A stretch of 64,000 nt of DNA from Bradyrhizobium jicamae (GCF_018130215.1 NZ_JAFCKQ010000027.1:1-64000), one strand, 5' to 3'. Counted from the first letter of the stretch, positions 7,788 through 17,753 are shown. Notes: a model not told the origin generated them from the letters alone. Program-made: numbers and translations.

Positions 7788-9476
7788 ATGCCGATCACCG
7801 AAAGCCACGTCCGCGGCGCGACCGATACCCCACTGATCGAAGACACTATCGGGGACTTCTTCGACAGGGCCTGCGAACGGCTGTCCGGCCGCGAGGCGCT
7901 GGTCGTGCGGCACCAGGACATCCGCTGGACCTACGGCGAGTTTCGCACACGGGTCGATGCCCTTGCCGCCGGCCTGCTGGAACTGGGACTGAAGCCCGGC
8001 GACCGGGTCGGCATCTGGTCTCCCAACAACGCCGAATGGATCCTCACGCAGTTTGCCACCGCCAAGGCTGGCCTGATCCTGGTCAACATCAACCCGGCCT
8101 ATCGGGTTGGCGAGCTCGAATACGCACTCAACAAGGTCGGTTGCACCGCGCTGATCACCGCGGCCTCATTCAAGACCAGCGACTATGTCGAGATGCTGAA
8201 TACGCTGGCGCCGGAAATCGCGACCTGCGAGCCCGGACATCTGGACTCGGCGAAGCTGCCGTCCCTGAAAATCCTGATCTGCATCGGCGCCGATGCGCCC
8301 GGCTTCCTCCGCTTCGACCGGGTGCCGGGAATGGCGACGGCGCGATCGCGCGAGCAATTGGCGGCGCTGGCCGGCGAGCTGCGCAACACTGACGCGGTGA
8401 ACATCCAGTTCACCAGCGGCACCACGGGATCGCCCAAGGGCGCCACGCTCAGCCATCGCAACATCCTCAACAACGCCTTCTTCGTCGGCCGGACCATGGG
8501 GCTGCGCGAAGGCGACCGTTATTGCATCCAGGTGCCGCTCTATCATTGCGGCGGCATGGTCGTGGGCACACTGATGTCGATCGTGCATGGCGCCACCATG
8601 GTGCTTCCGTCGGAATGGTTCGATCCGCTTGCCTCGCTCGAAGCCATGCAGGCCGAGCGATGCACCGGGGTCGGCGGCGTACCGACCATGTTCCTTGCCA
8701 TGCTCAACCACCCCGAATTTACCCGCTTCGACCTGAGCTCGCTGCGCACCGGATGGGCTGGCGGCGCCCCCTGTCCGATCGAGATGATGAAGCGCTGCCT
8801 GACCGACATGCACCTCGTCGATTTCACCAACGTCTTTGGCATGACCGAGACCAGTCCGGTTTGCCTGCAGACCGCCGCCAACGACCCCATCGAGCGCAAG
8901 GTCGGCAGCGTTGGTCGCATCCATCCCCATGTCGAGGTGAAGGTTGTCGACGCCGATGGCAGGACGGTACCGCCGGGCACGCCCGGCGAGTTCTGCACGC
9001 GCGGCTATTCGGTGATGCTGGGCTATTGGAATGATCCGCAGAAGACCCTCGAATCGATCGATGCCGACGGCTGGATGCACACCGGTGATCTCGGCATGCT
9101 CGACGCCGAGGGCTATGGCAACGTCGTCGGCCGCAGCAAGGACATGGCGATCCGCGGCGGCGAGAACATCTATCCGGTCGAGATCGAGAATGTCCTCTAC
9201 CAGCATCCCGCGGTCGCAGATGCCCAGGTGTTCGGCGTGCCCGACGAACGCTTTGGCGAAGAGTTATGCGCCTGGATCAGGGTCAGGCAAGGCAACGCGA
9301 TGACCGAAATCGACGTGCGATCGTTCTGCCGGGACCGCATCGCGCATTTCAAGATCCCGCGTTACGTTCGCTTCGTGGAGGAATTTCCGACCACGGTCAC
9401 CGGCAAGATCCAGAAATTCGTGATGCGCCAGCGCATGATCGAGGAACTGGGGCTGACCGTGCAGAAGACAGCCTGA
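7788..9476 (+). CDS. AMP-binding acyl-CoA synthetase (562 aa)
   Basis: ANL-superfamily ligase that activates a carboxylic acid, probably a fatty acid, as acyl-AMP and then the CoA thioester. The sequence shows the AMP-binding P-loop FTSGTTGSPKGATLSH, FGMTETSP (A5), the hinge HTGDLGMLDAEGYGNVVGRSKD and the catalytic lysine in TVTGKIQKF near the C-terminus. A GGGGGGC Shine-Dalgarno precedes ATG 7788; an in-frame upstream start at 7752 would add 12 residues. The substrate is not determinable. It looks monocistronic. Confidence 0.9.
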   Translation: MPITESHVRGATDTPLIEDTIGDFFDRACERLSGREALVVRHQDIRWTYGEFRTRVDALAAGLLELGLKPGDRVGIWSPNNAEWILTQFATAKAGLILVNINPAYRVGELEYALNKVGCTALITAASFKTSDYVEMLNTLAPEIATCEPGHLDSAKLPSLKILICIGADAPGFLRFDRVPGMATARSREQLAALAGELRNTDAVNIQFTSGTTGSPKGATLSHRNILNNAFFVGRTMGLREGDRYCIQVPLYHCGGMVVGTLMSIVHGATMVLPSEWFDPLASLEAMQAERCTGVGGVPTMFLAMLNHPEFTRFDLSSLRTGWAGGAPCPIEMMKRCLTDMHLVDFTNVFGMTETSPVCLQTAANDPIERKVGSVGRIHPHVEVKVVDADGRTVPPGTPGEFCTRGYSVMLGYWNDPQKTLESIDADGWMHTGDLGMLDAEGYGNVVGRSKDMAIRGGENIYPVEIENVLYQHPAVADAQVFGVPDERFGEELCAWIRVRQGNAMTEIDVRSFCRDRIAHFKIPRYVRFVEEFPTTVTGKIQKFVMRQRMIEELGLTVQKTA

Positions 9477-9680
9477 CCCGGCGCGACATCCCCCTGCGGT
9501 AGTGCCTCAGTTTGAAGTTTCGGTGTGATCCGGGGTTCTGATGCCGGATTGTCGCTGAGGTTGCGGCCCGGCGGCTGCCACTTTATAAGCCTTTTCAATC
9601 CGGTGACGCCCTGCTGCGGGACATTCAGCCCCCGCCTCGGGCACGACCCGGTTCCCCTCCCTACAAGACAAGTTGGACCC

Positions 9681-11588
9681 ATGCTTCGAGGAATGCGGAA
9701 AGCCTCATCAAACTGGCTCGGCAAGACGATTATGGCCGTGGTGATGGGCGTTTTGATCGTCAGTTTCGGTGTTTGGGGCATTGCCGACATCTTCAGGGGC
9801 TTTGGCCAGTCGACCCTCGCCAAGGTCGGCCATACCGATATTTCGACCGAGCAGTTCCGCCAGATCTATACCGACCGCCTGCAACAGCTTGGCCGGCAGT
9901 TCGGCCGTCCCCTGAGCCCGGACCAGGCGCGCGCCTTCGGGCTTGACCGGCAGGTCCTGCAACAGACCCTCGCCGAAGCGGCGATGGACGAGGAGGCCCG
10001 GCGCATGGGCCTTGGCGCGTCCGATGCGGAGGTGCTGCGCACGATCTACAGCGATCCGAACTTCAAGGGCCTGAACGGCCAGTTCGACCCGCAGCGCTTC
10101 CAGGCCACGATCCGCAATTTCGGCTACACCGAGGGCCGCTACATCGCCGAGCAGCGCCGGGTCGGGCTGCGCCGGCAGATCGCGGACACCATCTCGTCCG
10201 GCATCGAACCCTCGAAGTCCCTGATGGAGGCGCTGACACGTTTCCAGAACGAACAGCGCTCGATCGACTACATCAGGCTCGGCGCCGCGCAGGCCGGCAC
10301 CATCGAGGCACCGTCGCCCGAGGCGCTCGCCGCGTATTTCGAGGAGCACAAGGCCCAGTTCCGCGCACCCGAATACCGCAAGATCGTCTTCGTTGCCATC
10401 ACGCCCGCCGAGCTCGGCAAATGGGAAACCGTCTCCGACGAGGACGCCAAGAAGGTGTTCGAGCAGCGCAAGGACCAGCTCGGCGCGCCAGAGAAGCGCG
10501 AGGTGTCGCAGATCGTGTTCCCGAACGTCGACGAGGCGCAGGCGGCGCGCGCCCGCATCACGGCCGGCACGTCGTTCGACGACATTGCCAAGGAACGCAA
10601 GCTCAATCCGTCCGACGTCAATCTCGGCTTCGTCGCCAAGTCCGCCATCCTCGATCCTGCGGTCGCCGATGCCGCGTTCTCGCTGCCGTCGGGCGAGGTC
10701 AGCCAGCCGGTGAAGGGCAGCTTCGGTGTGGCGCTGGTGAAGGTCGGCGCGGTCCAGCCCGGCGTGACGCCGACCTATGAGAGCGTCGCGCAGCAAATCA
10801 AGAACGAGATTGCCAGCGAGCGCGCCCGCACCAAGGTCGGCGACCTCAGGGACAAGATGGAGGACGAGCGCGGCGGCGGCGCCAGCGTCGCCGAGGCCGC
10901 CAAGAAGCTCGGCCTGACGCCGGTCACCGTCGATGCGGTCGACCGCTCGGGCCACTTGCCGAACGGCCAGGTCGCGTCCGGCATCCCGCGCGGTCTCGAT
11001 GTGGTGTCGCAGGCCTTTGGCAGCGACGTCGGCGTCGACAACGACCCGATCCAGTTCAACGGCGGCTATGTCTGGTATGACGTGCTCGGCATCACGCCGT
11101 CGCGCGAGCGCAATCTCGACGAGGTCCATGACCAGGTCGAGGCGAAATGGCGCGAGGACCAGATCTCGACCAAGCTGCGCGCCAAGGCCACCGAGATCGT
11201 CCAGAAGCTCGACAGCGGCAGCAAGCTCGCAGACGAGGCCACCGCCGCCGGCGTGAAGGTCGAGACGGCCGCGAAATTCCGGCGCGATGCCTCGGTGGCA
11301 GGCGTGCCGGCCGCCGCGATAGCGGCCGCGTTCCGCACCGCCAAGGATGGCGATGGCCAGACGCCGGTCGCCGGCGGCGACCAGTGGATCGTGTTCCGCG
11401 TCACCGACGTGACGGTGCCTCCGATCGATTTCAATTCCAAGGAGGTCAAGCAGCTCCACGAGGCCGTGAAGCGCTCGCTGAGCGACGAGCAGGTCGCGCA
11501 ATACGTCACCAGGATCGAATCCGACATCGGCATGACCGTCAACGAGGCCGCCTTCGCGCAGGTGACAGGCGCAAACTCAAACAATTGA
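9681..11588 (+). CDS. ppiD: PpiD-like periplasmic peptidyl-prolyl isomerase / chaperone (635 aa)
   Basis: Inner-membrane-anchored foldase at the exit of the Sec translocon. The N-terminus (MLRGMRKASSNWLGKTIMA) leads into one transmembrane helix at about 14-36, then a SurA_N-like chaperone region and a parvulin-type domain at about 220-330 (FEQRKDQLGAPEKREVSQIVFP, then NLGFVAKSAILDPAVADAAF). Length is typical of alphaproteobacterial PpiD. I used the ATG at 9681 because the membrane anchor begins there. It starts a run of genes ppiD-trpD-trpC-moaC, all on the plus strand with short gaps. Confidence 0.88.
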   Translation: MLRGMRKASSNWLGKTIMAVVMGVLIVSFGVWGIADIFRGFGQSTLAKVGHTDISTEQFRQIYTDRLQQLGRQFGRPLSPDQARAFGLDRQVLQQTLAEAAMDEEARRMGLGASDAEVLRTIYSDPNFKGLNGQFDPQRFQATIRNFGYTEGRYIAEQRRVGLRRQIADTISSGIEPSKSLMEALTRFQNEQRSIDYIRLGAAQAGTIEAPSPEALAAYFEEHKAQFRAPEYRKIVFVAITPAELGKWETVSDEDAKKVFEQRKDQLGAPEKREVSQIVFPNVDEAQAARARITAGTSFDDIAKERKLNPSDVNLGFVAKSAILDPAVADAAFSLPSGEVSQPVKGSFGVALVKVGAVQPGVTPTYESVAQQIKNEIASERARTKVGDLRDKMEDERGGGASVAEAAKKLGLTPVTVDAVDRSGHLPNGQVASGIPRGLDVVSQAFGSDVGVDNDPIQFNGGYVWYDVLGITPSRERNLDEVHDQVEAKWREDQISTKLRAKATEIVQKLDSGSKLADEATAAGVKVETAAKFRRDASVAGVPAAAIAAAFRTAKDGDGQTPVAGGDQWIVFRVTDVTVPPIDFNSKEVKQLHEAVKRSLSDEQVAQYVTRIESDIGMTVNEAAFAQVTGANSNN

Positions 11589-11660
11589 GCATGATCGCTG
11601 CGCAAGCGCGTTTCGCGTTTGTCGCACCGGGCGCGCCCAGCAACAGACCCGAGCCAGCGA

Positions 11661-12674
11661 ATGGATGACCTGAAATCGATCATCGGAAAAGTCGCCACCG
11701 GCGCCACGCTGACGCGTGAGGAGGCAGCATCGGCCTTCGACAGCATGATGTCGGGCGAAGCCACCCCCTCGCAGATGGGCGGCCTGTTGATGGCGCTGCG
11801 CGTGCGTGGCGAGACCGTCGAGGAGATCACGGGCGCGGTGGCGGCGATGCGCGGCAAGATGCTGCGGGTGACGGCGCCGCCTGAGGCCGTCGACATCGTC
11901 GGCACCGGCGGCGACGGCTCCGGTTCGGTCAACGTCTCGACCTGTGCCGCATTCATCGTGGCGGGCGCCGGCGTGCCCGTGGCAAAGCACGGCAACCGCG
12001 CGCTGTCGTCGAAGTCGGGCGCGGCCGACGTGCTGGCCTCGCTCGGCGTCAAGATCGATCTCAACCCGGAGCGCGTCGGACGCTGCGTCTCGGAGGCCGG
12101 CATCGGCTTCATGTTCGCGCCCGCGCACCACCCGGCGATGAAGAATGTCGGTCCGACCCGGGTCGAGCTCGCCACCCGCACCATCTTCAACCTGCTCGGC
12201 CCGCTGTCGAACCCGGCCGGCGTCAAGCGGCAGATGGTCGGCGTGTTCTCGCGGCAATGGGTGCAGCCGCTCGCCCAGGTCTTGAAGAATCTCGGCGCGG
12301 ACAAGGTCTGGGTGGTGCACGGCTCCGACGGCCTCGACGAGATCACCCTCACCGGCCCGACCTCGGTGGCGAGCCTCGAGAACGGCGAGATCAGGACCTT
12401 CGAGGTGACGCCCGACGAAGCCGGTCTCGGCCGGGTCGACGGCGAGGCGCTGAAGGGCGGCGACGCAGATGCCAATGCGATCGCGCTTTCGAGCGTGCTT
12501 CAGGGCAAGCCGAGCGCCTTTCGCGATGTCGCGCTGCTCAACGCGGCCGCCGCGTTGATCGTGGCCGACCGTGCCAAGGACCTCAAGGAAGGCGTCGCGA
12601 TCGGCACGAAATCGCTCGACAGCGGCGCCGCGGCGGCGAAGCTGAAGCACCTGATCGCGGTTTCGAACGGTTGA
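11661..12674 (+). CDS. trpD: Anthranilate phosphoribosyltransferase (337 aa)
   Basis: Second step of tryptophan synthesis from chorismate: transfers phosphoribose to anthranilate. The PRPP-binding signature GTGGDGSGSVNVST is at about residues 80-95, followed by KHGNRALSSKSGAADVLASLG and the anthranilate-side motif HPAMKNVGPTR. Start is the ATG at 11661, giving MDDLKSIIGKVATG. No TrpG fusion. trpC starts 10 bp downstream, so the two are translated from one mRNA. Confidence 0.96.
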   Translation: MDDLKSIIGKVATGATLTREEAASAFDSMMSGEATPSQMGGLLMALRVRGETVEEITGAVAAMRGKMLRVTAPPEAVDIVGTGGDGSGSVNVSTCAAFIVAGAGVPVAKHGNRALSSKSGAADVLASLGVKIDLNPERVGRCVSEAGIGFMFAPAHHPAMKNVGPTRVELATRTIFNLLGPLSNPAGVKRQMVGVFSRQWVQPLAQVLKNLGADKVWVVHGSDGLDEITLTGPTSVASLENGEIRTFEVTPDEAGLGRVDGEALKGGDADANAIALSSVLQGKPSAFRDVALLNAAAALIVADRAKDLKEGVAIGTKSLDSGAAAAKLKHLIAVSNG

Positions 12675-12684
12675 GGTTGCCCTG

Positions 12685-13506
12685 ATGTCCGACATCCTGA
12701 CCAGGATCGAGACCTACAAGCGCGAGGAGATCGCCGCCGCCAGGCGCGCCCGTCCGCTCGCCGAGATCGAGGCGCAGGCGAAGGCGGCATCAGCCCCGCG
12801 CGGCTTCGTCCGCGCCATCAGTGCCAAGCATGCAAGCGGCGACTACGCCCTGATCGCCGAGGTGAAGAAAGCCTCGCCGTCGAAGGGATTGATCCGTGCC
12901 GACTTCGATCCGCCCGTGCTCGCCAAGGCCTATGAGGCTGGCGGCGCGGCGTGCCTCTCGGTGCTGACGGACGCGCCGTCTTTCCAGGGCCATCTCGACT
13001 TCATGGTCGCAGCGCGCGCGGCGACGAGCCTGCCCGTGCTGCGCAAGGACTTCCTGTTCGACACCTATCAGGTGGTGGAAGCCCGCGCCCATGGCGCCGA
13101 CTGTATCCTAATCATCATGGCCGCGCTCGACGATGCGACGGCAAAGGACCTCGAGGACGCAGCGATCGCGCATGGCATGGATGTGCTGATCGAGATCCAC
13201 GACCGTGCCGAGCTCGATCGCGCGCTGAAGCTCCGCTCGCCGATGATCGGCGTCAACAACCGCAACCTGCGCACCTTCGAGACCACGCTGGCGACCAGCG
13301 AGATGCTGGCACCGCTGATCCCGCCTGACCGCCTGATGGTCGGCGAGAGCGGCATCTTCACGCCTGCGGATCTCGCCCGCCTCGAGCGCGTCGGGATGTC
13401 GACCTTCCTGGTCGGGGAAAGCCTGATGCGGCAGCCTGATGTCACCGCGGCGACCCGTACGCTGCTGGCTCGATCAGATGCGCCGCGCGCGACCGGCACG
13501 CGCTGA
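12685..13506 (+). CDS. trpC: Indole-3-glycerol phosphate synthase (273 aa)
   Basis: Ring-closure step of tryptophan biosynthesis. TIM-barrel motifs: EVKKASPSKGLIR (catalytic Lys), VLRKDFLFD (catalytic Lys), GVNNRNLRTFE and VGESGIFTPAD (phosphate binding). It is a stand-alone TrpC with no TrpF fusion. It lies 10 bp after trpD and 4 bp before moaC, which links tryptophan and molybdopterin genes on one transcript. Confidence 0.96.
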   Translation: MSDILTRIETYKREEIAAARRARPLAEIEAQAKAASAPRGFVRAISAKHASGDYALIAEVKKASPSKGLIRADFDPPVLAKAYEAGGAACLSVLTDAPSFQGHLDFMVAARAATSLPVLRKDFLFDTYQVVEARAHGADCILIIMAALDDATAKDLEDAAIAHGMDVLIEIHDRAELDRALKLRSPMIGVNNRNLRTFETTLATSEMLAPLIPPDRLMVGESGIFTPADLARLERVGMSTFLVGESLMRQPDVTAATRTLLARSDAPRATGTR

Positions 13507-13510
13507 CACG

Positions 13511-14026
13511 ATGGCGCGGAAGAGCAAGTCCGGATCGTCGGCCCCCGGCGCCGCCCTCACCCACATCGACGCCCGGGGCGAGGCGCGCATGGTCGACGTG
13601 TCGGCCAAACCGGCGACCGAGCGGACCGCGGTCGCCGAAGGCCGCGTCCTGATGAGCAAGGCGACGCTCGCGCTGATCGAGTCCGGCCGGGCAAAGAAGG
13701 GCGACGTGCTGGCGACCGCGCGGATTGCCGGCATCATGGCGGCAAAGCGGACCTCCGAATTGATCCCGCTGTGCCATCCGCTCGCGCTCTCGAAGGTCAC
13801 GATCGACATCACGACCGACGGCAAGCTGCCCGGATGCCTCGTCCGCGCCACCGTCAAGGTGACCGGGCCGACCGGCGTCGAGATGGAGGCGCTGACCGCT
13901 GTTTCGATCGCCTGCCTGACGATCTACGACATGATCAAGGCCGTCGAGCGCGGCGTGCGCATCGAGGGTATCCATCTGATCGAGAAGATCGGCGGCAAGT
14001 CCGGGCATTATCGCGCGAGGGAGTGA
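13511..14026 (+). CDS. moaC: Cyclic pyranopterin monophosphate synthase MoaC (171 aa)
   Basis: With MoaA it makes cyclic pyranopterin monophosphate, the first stable molybdenum-cofactor intermediate. Signatures: MAAKRTSELIPLCHPLAL, MEALTAVSIACLTIYDM and HLIEKIGGKSGH. The N-terminus has a short basic serine-rich extension. The start ATG is 4 bp after the trpC stop. In many relatives moeA follows moaC directly; here moeA is 22 kb away at 36322 (the comparison is from memory). Confidence 0.95.
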   Translation: MARKSKSGSSAPGAALTHIDARGEARMVDVSAKPATERTAVAEGRVLMSKATLALIESGRAKKGDVLATARIAGIMAAKRTSELIPLCHPLALSKVTIDITTDGKLPGCLVRATVKVTGPTGVEMEALTAVSIACLTIYDMIKAVERGVRIEGIHLIEKIGGKSGHYRARE

Positions 14027-14042
14027 TCGCGGCCCCAGCAGT

Positions 14043-14207
14043 TTACTTCAGCGACGTGCTGACGGTGGAGAAGTTTGTGGAGAGCTTGGTGCCGACGCCC
14101 TTCACCGCGGCGATGATGGCGATGGCGATCCCGGTTGCGATCAGTCCGTATTCGACAGCCGTGGCGCCGGTCTCGTCGACATAAAAATCTAGCAGCAGCT
14201 TCTTCAT
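14043..14207 (-). CDS. Flp/Fap-type pilin subunit (54 aa)
   Basis: Small type IVb prepilin. A short leader is followed by GATAVEYGLIATGIAIAIIAA: the Gly before cleavage, the Glu-Tyr pair at +5/+6 and the hydrophobic helix that define Flp pilins processed by TadV/CpaA. No cpa/tad genes lie nearby, so it is an orphan subunit whose assembly machinery must be elsewhere. It is divergent from the GGDEF-EAL gene, with a 425-bp gap that carries an 18-bp palindrome. Confidence 0.88.
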   Translation of the reverse strand: MKKLLLDFYVDETGATAVEYGLIATGIAIAIIAAVKGVGTKLSTNFSTVSTSLK

Positions 14208-14297
14208 GTTGGTACTCGCCCTACTGAACCCTGTGCCGCGACACGCAAGCACCGTGCCGGGGATGACATTGAGCGCCGTCATAGGCTTAGATCGTAA

Positions 14298-14315
14298 ATC
14301 GATGCTTGCATCGAT
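14298..14315. promoter_or_regulatory. 18-bp palindrome in the pilin/GGDEF-EAL intergenic region
   Basis: Perfect inverted repeat ATCGATGC-TT-GCATCGAT, about 90 bp upstream of the pilin start and about 320 bp upstream of the GGDEF-EAL gene. It has the symmetry of a dimer-binding operator. The rest of the 14208-14632 gap shows no gene I can support. Confidence 0.4.
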
Positions 14316-14632
14316 GTCGGAGGCGGGCAAAGGATTCCGCGCGGCACGTTGGCACGGCAAAATCTGCCGTTCCGGGTCCGGAACTTTCTGTCTGAATTTC
14401 AAACAGCGCGAGCGGTCGCACGACCGTCGTCGGCCGCGATCTCCATCGCTTGTTCGATCGCAACGCAAGCGGGCCGGCGATCGCGCGCTGCGGCATCCTT
14501 TCGCAGATTAGGGCAACCGTTCGTTAACCAACCTTGCTAACGGCGGCTCCATTTCGTTTCGGTACGACTTTCGCGGGCCGGAGGTGCACAAAACCTACCT
14601 CCGGGTGAAACGCCTGGAAGTGGTCGTCTCCG

Positions 14633-17368
14633 ATGAGTTCAAGCGGCAATGCCTCGTTCAACGCGACCTCGGTCCTGCGCAGCGGACCGATCCGCTGGCT
14701 GATCGTCGGCGGGGCGGCCCTGATGGTCGCGATCGCGATCGGGGCGACGCTGATGGCCGGCAATTTCCGCGAGCGCGCCCTGCAGAACAGCGAGCGCGAG
14801 CTCGAGAACACCGTGCTGCTGCTGGCGCGGCATTTCGACCAGCAGCTCGAGGATATCGAGGTCGTCCAGAAAGACCTGATCGCGTTCATGCAGAACAGCG
14901 GCATCGCGACGCCGGATGAGTACAGACGCCGGATGTCGGGTGCGGACATCCACGCCATGCTCAAGTCCAAGATGGACGCGCTGTCCTATGTCGGGGTCCT
15001 CAACCTGTTCGACGCCGACGGCGCGCTGATCAACAGCTCGGGCCCGTGGCCACTGCCGGCCGCCTCCATCACCGACCGCAACTATTTCCGCCTGTTCAAG
15101 GCGAGCCCCTATTCGCACGACTTGCTGGTCGAACCTGTGGTCAGTCACGTCACGGGACGCTGGACCGTCGTCCTCGCGCGCAAGGTCAGCGGCCCGAACG
15201 GCGAATTCCTCGGCGTGATCGTCCGCGGCATCGGGCCCTCCAATTTCGAGAAGTTCTTCGCCACCGTCGCGCTTGGCGAGGGTGCTGCGATCGCGATGCA
15301 TCACCGCGACGGCACCCTGCTCGCACGCTATCCCCATGTCGATGAGATGATCGGGAAGAACTTTCGCATCGGCCCGGCGATCCAGCAGCAGGTGTTCGAA
15401 TTGCCGCAGACCACGTCGCGGCTGACCAGCCCGATCGACGGCAAGGACCGCGTGGTGTCGTCGCGGGCGCTGGCGAAATTCCCCATCGTCATCGTGGCGG
15501 CGACGACCACGGAGGCCGCGCTCGCCAACTGGCGCGAGCAGATCAGCATCCTGATCGCGGTGACCGGCGCCTCGGTGCTGGCGATCGCGATCCTGCTCTA
15601 TCTCGTGGTGCGGAAGCTGCTGCAGCAACACCGCGCCCAGCAGCAGCGCCTGACGCTGGAGAAGCTCAGGCTCGACACCGCCGTCAACAACATGACCCAG
15701 GGCCTGCTGCTGTTCGATTCGGCGCGACGGCTGGTGATCTGCAACAAGCGCTATATCGAGATGTACGGGTTGTCGGCCGACGTCATCAAGCCCGGCTGCA
15801 GCTTCCACGACGTCATCGCCCATCGCCGGCAGACCGGGTCGTTCAACGGCGACGTCGAGCGCTATGTCGACCTCGTGCTGCGCGACGTCGGCGTGCGCAA
15901 CATTATGGTTATCGCCACCCCCGACGGGCGCTCGATCCAGGTCGTCAATGAGCCGCTGGCCGACGGCGGCTGGGTGGCGACCCATGAGGACATCACCGAG
16001 CGGCGCCGTGCCGAGGAGCGCATCACCCACCTCGCCCATTACGATGCGCTGACCGACCTGCCGAACCGCACCCTGTTCCATGAGGAGATCCGGCGCGAGC
16101 TGCCGCATGTCGCACCCGACAGCCAGCTCGCGGTGCTCTACATCGACATCGACGAGTTCAAGGGCGTCAACGACTCGCTCGGCCACATGGTCGGCGACGA
16201 GCTGCTCAAGTCGGTCGCCAGGAGCCTGGGCGGCGTGATCGGCAACGGCGACTTCGTCGCCCGCCTCGGCGGCGACGAGTTCGCGATCGTGCAGACCGAC
16301 GTGAAGAGCACGGACGAGGTCACCGAGCTGGTCGCGCGGATCTACGAGGCGATCCGCCCGCCCTATCAGTGCCTCGGCCACCAGGTCACCACCGACGCCA
16401 GCATCGGCATCGCGCTGGCGCCGAAGGACGGCACCGATTTCGACCAGATTCTCAAGAACGCCGACCTTGCGATGTATGCGGCGAAGTCGGCCGGCCGCCG
16501 CACCTCGCGCTTCTTCGAGCCGTCGATGGACGCCGAGGCCCGCGCCCGGCGCGAGCTCGAAGTGGAACTGCGGCAAACCATCGCCGCGGGCAGCGGGCTC
16601 GAAGTCTACTACCAGCCCTGCCTCGACCTTCAGACCAACCAGATCAACGGCTGCGAGGCGCTGGTGCGCTGGCGCCATCCGGAACGCGGCATGATCTCGC
16701 CCGCCGATTTCGTGCCGATCGCCGAGGAGAGCGGCCTGATCAACCAGCTCGGCGAATGGGTGCTGGCGACCGCCTGCAAGGAGGCCGTGAACTGGCCGAG
16801 CCATGTCAGGCTCGCCGTCAACGTCTCGCCGGTGCAGTTCAGGAGCGGCACGCTGGCCCTCAAGGTGATCGCGGCACTGGCGGGCTCCGGGCTGCCCGCT
16901 GGCCGGCTCGAGCTTGAGATCACCGAAGCGGTGTTGATCCGCGACGACGAGGCGGCGCTTGCCGTGCTGCACCAGCTGCGCGCCATCGGCGTGCGGATCG
17001 CGCTCGACGATTTCGGCACCGGCTATTCATCGCTCAGCTATCTGAAGCGTTTCCCGTTCGACAAGATCAAGATCGACCGCTGCTTCATCACCGATATCGC
17101 CGATCCGCAGGGCTCCGCGGGCATCGTCGAGGCGGTCGTCAACATCGCCGCCGAGCGCCGCATGACGACGACGGCGGAAGGCGTCGAGACCGCCCAGCAG
17201 CAGCAAATGCTGCGCGAGCTCGGCTGCTCGGAGATGCAGGGTTACCTGTTCAGCCCGCCGAAGCCCGCCGCCGAGGTCAGGCAATTGCTGGCGGCGCACA
17301 GCGAAAGCCCGCCCGCCACCGGCCGCAGCCGCGTGCGCCGGCGCAGGCCTGTCGTCGGGGCGGCGTGA
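14633..17368 (+). CDS. Membrane GGDEF-EAL cyclic-di-GMP enzyme with periplasmic sensor and PAS domain (911 aa)
   Basis: Makes and/or degrades cyclic di-GMP. Order: transmembrane helix at about 20-42, a periplasmic PDC/dCache-like sensor at about 45-300, second helix at about 305-330, a short coiled coil, a PAS-like domain at about 345-460, GGDEF (intact GGDEF at 546-550) and EAL (EAL at 675-677, DDFGTGYSSLSYLKRFPFDKIKID). Both catalytic signatures look intact. The product-inhibition I-site RxxD expected before GGDEF is replaced by GNGD, so the cyclase may lack feedback control. It is transcribed away from the Flp pilin gene, a possible surface-attachment link. Confidence 0.92.
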   Translation: MSSSGNASFNATSVLRSGPIRWLIVGGAALMVAIAIGATLMAGNFRERALQNSERELENTVLLLARHFDQQLEDIEVVQKDLIAFMQNSGIATPDEYRRRMSGADIHAMLKSKMDALSYVGVLNLFDADGALINSSGPWPLPAASITDRNYFRLFKASPYSHDLLVEPVVSHVTGRWTVVLARKVSGPNGEFLGVIVRGIGPSNFEKFFATVALGEGAAIAMHHRDGTLLARYPHVDEMIGKNFRIGPAIQQQVFELPQTTSRLTSPIDGKDRVVSSRALAKFPIVIVAATTTEAALANWREQISILIAVTGASVLAIAILLYLVVRKLLQQHRAQQQRLTLEKLRLDTAVNNMTQGLLLFDSARRLVICNKRYIEMYGLSADVIKPGCSFHDVIAHRRQTGSFNGDVERYVDLVLRDVGVRNIMVIATPDGRSIQVVNEPLADGGWVATHEDITERRRAEERITHLAHYDALTDLPNRTLFHEEIRRELPHVAPDSQLAVLYIDIDEFKGVNDSLGHMVGDELLKSVARSLGGVIGNGDFVARLGGDEFAIVQTDVKSTDEVTELVARIYEAIRPPYQCLGHQVTTDASIGIALAPKDGTDFDQILKNADLAMYAAKSAGRRTSRFFEPSMDAEARARRELEVELRQTIAAGSGLEVYYQPCLDLQTNQINGCEALVRWRHPERGMISPADFVPIAEESGLINQLGEWVLATACKEAVNWPSHVRLAVNVSPVQFRSGTLALKVIAALAGSGLPAGRLELEITEAVLIRDDEAALAVLHQLRAIGVRIALDDFGTGYSSLSYLKRFPFDKIKIDRCFITDIADPQGSAGIVEAVVNIAAERRMTTTAEGVETAQQQQMLRELGCSEMQGYLFSPPKPAAEVRQLLAAHSESPPATGRSRVRRRRPVVGAA

Positions 17369-17546
17369 CCGCCGAGGAACCAGCGACGGCGTAGGACGTT
17401 GAACGGAACAGCGCCGGTCCATTGAAGCTGCGCCCGCGCAGCCGTGGCGACCAGTCATCCAGCGTCAGCAGCCGTCGCGCGCCATGGGGCGAGGATCGAT
17501 CCCCGCGGGCCTGCGGAGGTCGGCAACAGGCATGTTGGGTGAGCCC

Positions 17547-17753
17547 ATGAACCCGCAAGACCGTACACGCACAGGATGGAGCTGGTGGTACCTGCTCTTC
17601 CTGATTCAATTTGTCGCCGTGCTCTGGCCGCCGTTCTTCAACAAGGCTGAACCTTCGTGGATCGGCATGCCCTTCTTCTATTGGTACCAGCTTGCCTGGA
17701 TCATCGTCGGGGCCATCCTGACCGCAATCGTCTATTTTGCGACCGACGACTAA
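17547..17753 (+). CDS. DUF3311 small membrane protein (68 aa), symporter partner
   Basis: Two transmembrane segments (WWYLLFLIQFVAVLWPPFF and YWYQLAWIIVGAILTAIVYFA) joined by a short loop with NKAEP, the layout of DUF3311. Members of this family are almost always encoded just before a sodium:solute symporter, as here, and probably act as a small accessory subunit. ATG 17547 follows GGGTGAG. The 98-bp gap to the symporter has no terminator. Confidence 0.85.
   Translation: MNPQDRTRTGWSWWYLLFLIQFVAVLWPPFFNKAEPSWIGMPFFYWYQLAWIIVGAILTAIVYFATDD

Noticed and set aside
14639..16972. 777-aa frame antisense to the GGDEF-EAL gene
   Set aside because: Arises from high GC at third codon positions on the real strand.
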